Source: JBBIJH01 sp037446075
GTDB lineage: Bacteria > Bacteroidota > Ignavibacteria > UBA10030 > JAHEZR01
Direction of reading: 5' to 3'
Length of the DNA: 31,227 nucleotides
Assembly: GCA_037446075.1 (NCBI GenBank)
Contig: JBBIJH010000014.1
Coordinates: 1-31,227, forward strand
In this document: positions 25,298 through 31,227 of the stretch, piece by piece
How positions within the stretch are numbered: the first letter of the stretch is position 1
Layout: each line of letters starts with the position of its first letter
Program-made: the position numbers and the translations under genes
The notes under the pieces: generated by a model
The model's input: only the letters and a program-made list of their open reading frames with translations
What the model was told of the DNA's origin: nothing
The model's database searches: none

Positions 25298-27442
25298 ATG
25301 ATCGGTCAGACAATATCACATTACCAGATTCTCGAAAAACTTGGTGAGGGAGGCATGGGTGTAGTATACAAAGCCCAGGATCTCAAGCTTGACCGACCGG
25401 TGGCGGTAAAGTTTCTCTCAGAACACTTGACCACCTGTGAAGAGAGCAAAGCGCGATTTATCCAGGAGGCAAAGGCGGCGGCTGCCCTCAACCATCCGAA
25501 TATTCTCGGCGTCTACGACATCGATGACGAAGCCGGAAAGATGTTCTTTGTCATGGAGTACATCGAAGGCAGAACCCTGAAATCCCACATTGCAAGTCTT
25601 CGGGCAAGTGAAGGGATTCCGTTGCTTCAGACGCTTGACTGGGTGATTCAGGTCGCTCAAGGATTGAAGGCTGCCCATGGAAAAGGGATCATCCACCGCG
25701 ACATCAAGCCCGAGAATATCATGCTCACGAAGGATTGGCAGCCAAAGATCATGGATTTCGGGATTGCCAAACTGAAAGGTGGAACCGGTCTCACGAAGAC
25801 TGGAGTGTCCATAGGCACTCTCGCCTACATGTCACCAGAGCAAGTGCAAGGATTGGGAACAGATTTTCGCTCTGATATTTGGTCATTGGGCGTGATGTTT
25901 TACGAGATGCTGACAGGTGAACTGCCATTCAAAGCTGAACATGAGGCGGCACTAATCTATGTGATCGCGAACGAACGTCCTCCTGTACCCAGCCAGCTGG
26001 ATCGGAGAATTCCACCCCAGGTTGACTCCGTCGTGATGAGGATGCTGGAGAAAGATCGCTCGTTGAGATACCAGAGCACGGAAGAGTTGGTAACAACTCT
26101 TCAAACTATTCGGAATGAGCTGGAAGCCACAGCAGGAGCCGCAAAGAAAAAAGCAATCGCTGTGCTGCCGTTCGAGAACATCAGTGCGGAGAAAGAGAAC
26201 GAATATTTTGGAGACGGACTGACGGAGGAACTAATCGCGAATTTGTCTAGGCTAAAAGAAATGCGCGTCGTCTCCCGCACTACATCGATGCAATACAAGG
26301 GAACGAAGAAAGACATCAAAACGATCGGCAGGGAGCTCGGTGCACGGTATCTCGTAGAGGGAAGCGTGAGAAAATTCCAGGACAATCTTCGTATCACTGC
26401 CCAGCTCATCGACGTGGAAGCAGACGAGCAACTCTGGGCGGAGACGTACAAAGGGAAACTCGCTGATGTCTTTGACATCCAAGAACAGGTATCGAAGCAG
26501 ATCGTGGATGCGTTGATGCTGAAGCTTTCTCCAACTGAGCGGGTTGTGCTTACTAAGCGGCCAACTCTGAATGCTGAGGCGTTCGACTGTTACCTCCGTG
26601 CCCGAGATTTTCTCTATCGGCGCACGAAGAATAGCATCCACATCGCGACTGAACTGTTCCGGAAGGCAACGGAACTCGATCCACGTTACGCTGCGGCTTA
26701 CGCTGGACTTGGAGAGGCACACGCGCACCTATTTCAGGATTTCGAACGCAATGAAGCTTGGCTTGATCAAGCCATGGAGGCAGGTCTAAAAGCGCAAATG
26801 TACGACTCGAGCCTCTCGGAGGCTTATGCGACGCTGGCAGTGGTCTATTACTGGAAAACACAACTTGGAAAAGGATCGCTCGATGACGCATTTGCGGCAG
26901 GGAAGAGGGCAATCGAACTCGATCCAAATAACCACATTGGCTATTGGATTCTCGGACGGATCTATCATACATCTGACCGCGACGAAGAGGCGGCGAATCT
27001 CTTCAAAAAGGTAATTGCACTCGATCCCGAGTTTTACAGTGCTTATGGCGATTTGCAGCTCGTCTATGAACGGCTTGGCGACATAGAAAAGCAGAGGGAA
27101 GCGCTTGAGCTTGCTCTTCAAATGTATCCTCGTTATCTGCTCCAGCATCCGGATGAGAGCCGTGCCCGTATGTTCTACGCAATCGATCTCACAAAGGTGG
27201 GGAAAATAGACCAAGCCAAAGAAGAGGCATCAAGAGCAATCCGGCTCAGCCCTGACGACCCGCTGATGCTCTATAATGCTGGCTGTTTCTACGCCCGTCT
27301 TGGAGAGAAGAGCCTTGCGATTGAAACGCTCCAGAAGTCTATCCGCGCTGGCTTTGAAAACTACGAGTGGATGAAACGAGACACAGATCTTGACAGCATC
27401 CGCAACGAGCCCCAGTTTATTGAACTGATGAAAGGGAAATGA
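25298..27442 (+). CDS. Ser/Thr kinase–TolB-N–TPR protein, array copy 2
   Basis: The 714-residue protein joins three modules. The Hanks kinase (about 1-275) has the ATP lysine at Lys38, HRD at 133-135, DFG at 153-155 and the activation segment TKTGVSIGTLAYMSPEQ. A TolB N-terminal-like domain (COG5616-type, about 285-420) opens KKKAIAVLPFENIS and contains DGLTEELIANLS and QLWAETYKGKLADVFDIQEQ. TPR repeats (about 440-700) end in YNAGCFYARLGEKSLAIET. I see no transmembrane helix, so the protein is likely cytosolic. The TolB-N/TPR half resembles the receptor half of bacterial adenylate cyclases. Stimulus and substrates are unknown. The gene starts 60 nt after the TPR segment of copy 1. Confidence 0.93.
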   Translation: MIGQTISHYQILEKLGEGGMGVVYKAQDLKLDRPVAVKFLSEHLTTCEESKARFIQEAKAAAALNHPNILGVYDIDDEAGKMFFVMEYIEGRTLKSHIASLRASEGIPLLQTLDWVIQVAQGLKAAHGKGIIHRDIKPENIMLTKDWQPKIMDFGIAKLKGGTGLTKTGVSIGTLAYMSPEQVQGLGTDFRSDIWSLGVMFYEMLTGELPFKAEHEAALIYVIANERPPVPSQLDRRIPPQVDSVVMRMLEKDRSLRYQSTEELVTTLQTIRNELEATAGAAKKKAIAVLPFENISAEKENEYFGDGLTEELIANLSRLKEMRVVSRTTSMQYKGTKKDIKTIGRELGARYLVEGSVRKFQDNLRITAQLIDVEADEQLWAETYKGKLADVFDIQEQVSKQIVDALMLKLSPTERVVLTKRPTLNAEAFDCYLRARDFLYRRTKNSIHIATELFRKATELDPRYAAAYAGLGEAHAHLFQDFERNEAWLDQAMEAGLKAQMYDSSLSEAYATLAVVYYWKTQLGKGSLDDAFAAGKRAIELDPNNHIGYWILGRIYHTSDRDEEAANLFKKVIALDPEFYSAYGDLQLVYERLGDIEKQREALELALQMYPRYLLQHPDESRARMFYAIDLTKVGKIDQAKEEASRAIRLSPDDPLMLYNAGCFYARLGEKSLAIETLQKSIRAGFENYEWMKRDTDLDSIRNEPQFIELMKGK

Positions 27443-27471
27443 CCAGCATTGACTCGTTGACTCAAAGGAAT

Positions 27472-27487
27472 AAATGGAGCAGCTAAA
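27472..27487 (+). promoter_or_regulatory. Shared leader/RBS of array copy 3
   Basis: AAATGGAGCAGCTAAA precedes the ATG of copy 3 and matches the copy 2 leader at 25282-25297 apart from two positions. The gap from the copy 2 stop is only 45 nt, so the array is probably one transcript. Confidence 0.55.
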
Positions 27488-29617
27488 ATGATTGGACAGA
27501 CGATTTCACACTACAAAGTCCTTGAGAAACTGGGGGAGGGTGGAATGGGCGTGGTTTACAAGGCCCAGGATCTCAAACTCGACCGTCACGTTGCGATTAA
27601 GTTTCTCCCGCAACATATCTCCAGTTCTGATGAGGGCAAGGCACGGTTTTTCCAGGAGGCAAAAGCAGCCGCTGCGCTGAACCATCCCAACATTCTTGGA
27701 GTCCATGAGATCGACGAGCAGGATGGCTCGCTATTCCTCGTGATGGAGTACATCGAAGGACAGACCCTCCGATCCTACATTGAAAAGTTGAAGTCTGGTA
27801 CGGGCATTCCTGTGAACCAAGCCATCGCATGGACCCTTCAGGTGGCAGAAGGATTGAAGGCCGCTCATGGAAAGAACATCATTCACCGCGACATCAAGCC
27901 AGAGAATATCATGCTCACAAATAGCGGCCAGCTGAAGATCATGGACTTCGGGCTAGCAAAGCTAAAGAGTAATGTCTCGATTACGAAAACGGGTACCTCT
28001 CTCGGGACTCTGGCATACATGTCTCCAGAGCAAGCGCAGGGTATGGCCGCCGATCACCGTTCCGATATCTGGTCGCTCGGCGTTGTTCTGTATGAGATGC
28101 TGACAGGCGAACTCCCCTTCAAAGGGGAACACGAGGCCGCATTAATCTACCTGATTACAAACGAACAGCCGACTGTCCCCAGTGCGCTCGATCGGAGAAT
28201 TCCCCACCGAGTAGACACACTAGTGGCGAAGATGCTTGAAAAGGATCGCAGTAGGAGAATTCAGACGACTGACGAGCTATTGAATACTCTTCGAGAAGTC
28301 CAGAAAGAGATCGAGGCGGCCGCGGGAGCCATGAAAACCAAAGCGATCGCCGTCCTTCCCTTTGAGAACATCAGCTCCGATAAGGAGAACGAATACTTCA
28401 GTGACGGATTGACTGAAGAGCTTACCATCCATTTATCTCGCCTCAAAAACATGGAAGTGGTTTCTCGAACTACCTGTATGCAGTACAAAGGGACGAAGAA
28501 GGATATTAAGACAATCGGGAGAGAACTGGGCGCGCGGTACATCATTGAAGGAAGCGTAAGAAAATTTCAGGACAATCTCCGGATCGCCGTGCAGCTCATC
28601 GACGTGGACATCGATAGGCAACTCTGGGCAGAGTCCTACAAAGGCCATCTCGCCGATGTATTTGACATTCAGGAAAACGTCTCCAAGCAGATTGTCGATG
28701 CGCTCATGCTAAAGCTCACACCGACAGAGCAGGTCGTTCTGACGAAGCGCCCCACAGTGAATGCCGAGGCCTTCGATTGCAACCTGAGGGCAAGGGACTT
28801 TCTGTATCGATTCACGAAGAACGGTATCCAGTTCGCCATCCAGCTTTTTCAAAAGGCAATCGAGCTTGATCCTCGATATGCCGGCGCCTATGCTGGCTTG
28901 GGCGAGGCATACGCTACTCTGTATCAGAATTTTGATAGGAGAGAGCTCTGGCTTGACAAGGCGATTGAGTCAAGTCTCAAAGCCTTAATGTATGATTCAA
29001 CTTTGTCTGAGGCCTATGCGGCCCTGGGTCTCGCTTACCTTCACAAGAAGTCGATCGATGAATCCATTACGGCCACACAGAAAGCGATCGAATTGGATCC
29101 GACCAATTTCCTAGGCTACTGGATCCTCGGCCGAATCTATCACATGACAGACCGAGATAGAGAAGCGGCTGAGATGTTCAAGAAGGCGATCGAGTTCAAT
29201 CCCGATTTTTACGCTGCCCACTCCGATTTGCAGATCGCATACGAACGGTTAGGCGAGAAAGAAAACCTCAAGCACGCTCTTATAGCCGGACTGCAAGTCT
29301 ATCCACGGTACCTTTCTCAACATCCGGATGACGCGCGGGCACACATGTTCTATGCTGCCAACCTTGCGCAAACTGGGCAGTTGGAGAAAGGTAAAAGGGA
29401 AGCGGCAAGAGCGCTGGAGTTGAGTCCTGGCGATCCTGTGATGATGTATAATGCGGCTTGCTTTTATGCTGTGATCGGAGAGAAGCGTCTTGCGATTGAG
29501 TCGCTGAAAAATTCTATCGCTGCCGGAAACGAAAACTATGAATGGCTGAAACGCGACCCTGACCTCGACAGTATCCGGAATGAGCCGGAGTACATTGAAC
29601 TGATGAAAGGAAAATAA
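27488..29617 (+). CDS. Ser/Thr kinase–TolB-N–TPR protein, array copy 3
   Basis: The 709-residue paralogue of copy 2 has the same layout. The kinase (ATP Lys38, HRD at 133-135, then DFGLAKLKS) is followed by the TolB-N-like domain (TKAIAVLPFENISSDKENEY) and TPR repeats to the C-terminus (YNAACFYAVIGEKRLAIES). The activation segment differs from copies 1 and 2 (VSITKTGTSLGTLAYMSPEQ), so activation or substrate choice may have diverged. No membrane helix is visible. The 118-residue gene begins 4 nt after the stop, which suggests translational coupling. Similarity to copy 2 is high throughout, including the closing LMKGK. Confidence 0.93.
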   Translation: MIGQTISHYKVLEKLGEGGMGVVYKAQDLKLDRHVAIKFLPQHISSSDEGKARFFQEAKAAAALNHPNILGVHEIDEQDGSLFLVMEYIEGQTLRSYIEKLKSGTGIPVNQAIAWTLQVAEGLKAAHGKNIIHRDIKPENIMLTNSGQLKIMDFGLAKLKSNVSITKTGTSLGTLAYMSPEQAQGMAADHRSDIWSLGVVLYEMLTGELPFKGEHEAALIYLITNEQPTVPSALDRRIPHRVDTLVAKMLEKDRSRRIQTTDELLNTLREVQKEIEAAAGAMKTKAIAVLPFENISSDKENEYFSDGLTEELTIHLSRLKNMEVVSRTTCMQYKGTKKDIKTIGRELGARYIIEGSVRKFQDNLRIAVQLIDVDIDRQLWAESYKGHLADVFDIQENVSKQIVDALMLKLTPTEQVVLTKRPTVNAEAFDCNLRARDFLYRFTKNGIQFAIQLFQKAIELDPRYAGAYAGLGEAYATLYQNFDRRELWLDKAIESSLKALMYDSTLSEAYAALGLAYLHKKSIDESITATQKAIELDPTNFLGYWILGRIYHMTDRDREAAEMFKKAIEFNPDFYAAHSDLQIAYERLGEKENLKHALIAGLQVYPRYLSQHPDDARAHMFYAANLAQTGQLEKGKREAARALELSPGDPVMMYNAACFYAVIGEKRLAIESLKNSIAAGNENYEWLKRDPDLDSIRNEPEYIELMKGK

Positions 29618-29621
29618 GAAG

Positions 29622-29978
29622 ATGGAAAACACGACACACTACGGATTGACACTTTCGACCCTTGTTGAGCAGTCGCAGCACTTAAAGCAGATCCGCAGAG
29701 GAGATCTGCACCCGGGAGATCACGTGCTCGTGGTGACATGCAATTCCATCTACTCTATCAAGGTATCTGAAGACGGGTTCTACATGGTCTCTGGTGGCTG
29801 GTTTGACAAGCACGGCGTATCTCCGATGAAGACGAGGATCACAGGCTGCACGTGGGGTGGCAGTGTCATCAAGCTCGATATCGTCGCCGCCTGCGGGCTT
29901 CGACTGGAGTTTGGAAATCGAGTGATTACAAGTCCGATAAGGAAGGTGTTTGTGTTTCCTTATGGGGGCGAGAACTGA
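29622..29978 (+). CDS. Small conserved-looking protein of unknown function
   Basis: I do not recognise this 118-residue protein. It starts 4 nt after the copy 3 kinase stop, with AGGA about 10 nt upstream, so it is probably translated from the same message. The sequence is rich in beta-type and glycine segments (GDHVLVVTCNSIYSIKV, FYMVSGGWFDKHGV, GCTWGGSVIKLDIVAAC) with three cysteines (Cys40, Cys76, Cys91). There is no signal peptide or membrane helix. A small beta-barrel-like or binding domain is plausible. Its position between two kinases suggests an accessory or substrate role, which is inference only. Confidence 0.72.
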   Translation: MENTTHYGLTLSTLVEQSQHLKQIRRGDLHPGDHVLVVTCNSIYSIKVSEDGFYMVSGGWFDKHGVSPMKTRITGCTWGGSVIKLDIVAACGLRLEFGNRVITSPIRKVFVFPYGGEN

Positions 29979-30017
29979 GAGAAAATTGATTTTTTTATTT
30001 AATGGGGTAATCTCGTC

Positions 30018-31227
30018 ATGATTGGGCAAACAATATCACATTACAAGATTCTTGAAAAGCTTGGGGAAGGTGGAATGGGCGTCGTGTACAAAGCTGAAGA
30101 CCTCAAGCTGAAGCGCACCGTCGCCATTAAGTTTCTCCCGAAGAGCCTTTCAGTTCACGGGGAAGAGCGCGAGCGGTTTTCTCTCGAAGCACAGGCTGCT
30201 TCTGCACTGAACCATCCCAATGTGGCAACAATCTATGAAATCGACGAGGCGGAGCGCGAAACTTTTATCGTGATGGAGTATGTCGAAGGTCACACCCTGC
30301 GTCATCTCAAGCGCAGCTTACCCATTCGGCAGATTATTGACATCGGGATACAGATTGCAGAAGGGTTGGCGGCCGCGCATGAAAAGGGTATCGTTCACCG
30401 CGACATCAAGGCCGAAAACATCATGATGAGGAAAGAAGGCCGGGTCCAGATCATGGATTTTGGTCTGGCGAAGCTGCGCGGCGTCTCGAAGCTGACGAAA
30501 ACAGGAAGCACGATTGGAACCATCGCTTACATGTCGCCCGAACAGGTGGAGGGAATTGAGACGGACCACCGGACGGACATCTTCTCTCTCGGCGTCCTGC
30601 TCTATGAACTTCTTACCGGGCAACTTCCTTTCACAGCGGCGCATGAAGCAGCAGTGATGTATGAGATCGTCAACGTCGACCCAACCCCCGTTTCCTCTCT
30701 CCGATCCGATGTCGACCCGGACCTGGAGCGTATCATCATGAAATGTCTCGAGAAAGATCGGGAAGACCGCTATCAATCGGTGAAAGATGTTGCAGTTGAC
30801 CTCAAGCACTTCAAGCGAGATTCCGAAGGCAAACGCATAGAGCGGAAAGCGCCAACACCTGAAGTCGGTCGTCAAATCCCGAGGGTCGCGGAAGAAATCC
30901 CCCAGAAACCTTCTAGGGGGATTCCTGCTTGGATCAAAATTGCTGCTCCAATAGCTGTACTGGCAAGCATCGCTATTGCTGTGTGGCAGTTTCTGAAACC
31001 GTCCGCAGAGATCTCCGAGGAACTCTTATTTCGGCCGCTGCAACTTCCCTTCACGACAATCTACTACCCGGGACTCTCTGCCGACGGGAATTGGATTGCT
31101 TTTCCTGCAACGGATGCAAACAATGTAACTGAAATATACTATATGCATGCATCGGGCGGAGAACCCAAGAAGCTGACGAACGATTCTCTCTGGAAGTACA
31201 CAGCCGATATCTCTCCGGACGGAAGCC
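30018..31227 (+). CDS. Ser/Thr kinase with membrane anchor and PD40 propeller (partial, runs off window)
   Basis: The gene starts at ATG 30018 and is open to the window edge (403 codons visible). The kinase domain (about 1-270) has Lys38, HRDIKAEN near 127 (an Ala where the paralogues have Pro), DFGLAKL and the activation segment LTKTGSTIGTIAYMSPEQ. A Lys/Arg/Pro-rich linker is followed by a transmembrane helix near 304-325 (IAAPIAVLASIAIAVWQFL). A first PD40/TolB-type propeller repeat then appears (YPGLSADGNWIAF, then GGEPKKLTNDS). This is the kinase-plus-extracytoplasmic-propeller design common in bacterial receptor kinases, so it likely senses a periplasmic cue. Its N-terminus closely matches the cytosolic paralogues. 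The C-terminal extent is unknown. Confidence 0.92.
   Translation, partial: MIGQTISHYKILEKLGEGGMGVVYKAEDLKLKRTVAIKFLPKSLSVHGEERERFSLEAQAASALNHPNVATIYEIDEAERETFIVMEYVEGHTLRHLKRSLPIRQIIDIGIQIAEGLAAAHEKGIVHRDIKAENIMMRKEGRVQIMDFGLAKLRGVSKLTKTGSTIGTIAYMSPEQVEGIETDHRTDIFSLGVLLYELLTGQLPFTAAHEAAVMYEIVNVDPTPVSSLRSDVDPDLERIIMKCLEKDREDRYQSVKDVAVDLKHFKRDSEGKRIERKAPTPEVGRQIPRVAEEIPQKPSRGIPAWIKIAAPIAVLASIAIAVWQFLKPSAEISEELLFRPLQLPFTTIYYPGLSADGNWIAFPATDANNVTEIYYMHASGGEPKKLTNDSLWKYTADISPDGS

Overview
The window is a densely packed bacterial chromosomal segment with roughly balanced base composition. All 24 genes or gene fragments I support lie on the + strand. No intergenic gap exceeds 200 bases, and I see no rRNA, tRNA, CRISPR array, insertion sequence or phage gene. 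The gene mix suggests a free-living lineage of the Fibrobacterota-Chlorobiota-Bacteroidota (FCB) neighbourhood, such as an Ignavibacteria-like or related candidate group. The pointers are a fused homocysteine methyltransferase/methylenetetrahydrofolate reductase, tandem SSS transporters, a DUF1611 protein and expanded soluble Ser/Thr kinases with TolB-like and TPR domains. That placement is an inference from gene style, not a demonstrated assignment.

Region 1 (1-8280) is housekeeping and transport. It holds a RodZ-like cell-shape protein, NAD-dependent DNA ligase LigA, an uncharacterised 179-residue protein, a single-domain STAS anti-sigma antagonist, two adjacent sodium:solute symporters and a Xer-type tyrosine recombinase. 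Region 2 (8315-13490) is a tight run of an M50 membrane metalloprotease, a DUF1611 P-loop protein, diaminopimelate decarboxylase (LysA), aspartate-semialdehyde dehydrogenase (Asd) and two exported thioredoxin-fold proteins. LysA and Asd both serve the aspartate/diaminopimelate route, so this run feeds lysine and peptidoglycan precursors. It ends at a clear intrinsic terminator (13533-13564), which overlaps a good promoter for the next unit.

Region 3 (13585-22942) begins with a bifunctional methionine/folate enzyme. It is followed by a class II aldolase, D-Ala-D-Ala ligase, a DivIC/FtsB-like division protein, RarA, a large GNAT-like protein, an aldehyde dehydrogenase and an exported DppA-like M55 D-aminopeptidase. 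Cell-envelope and D-amino-acid themes recur here (Ddl, FtsB, DppA), as they do in Region 2.

Region 4 (23093-31227) is the most distinctive part: a tandem array of paralogous Ser/Thr kinases that all begin with nearly the same N-terminus. Copies 2 and 3 are single proteins of kinase + TolB-N-like domain + TPR repeats, with no predicted membrane segment. Copy 1 has the same architecture but is cut by an in-frame TAA exactly at the kinase/TolB junction. A 118-residue protein of unknown function follows copy 3 by 4 nt. A fourth kinase then starts with the same N-terminus but switches to a membrane anchor and a PD40-type beta-propeller, and it runs off the window end. The array looks like an expanding signalling family in which a constant kinase module is joined to different sensor or effector halves.
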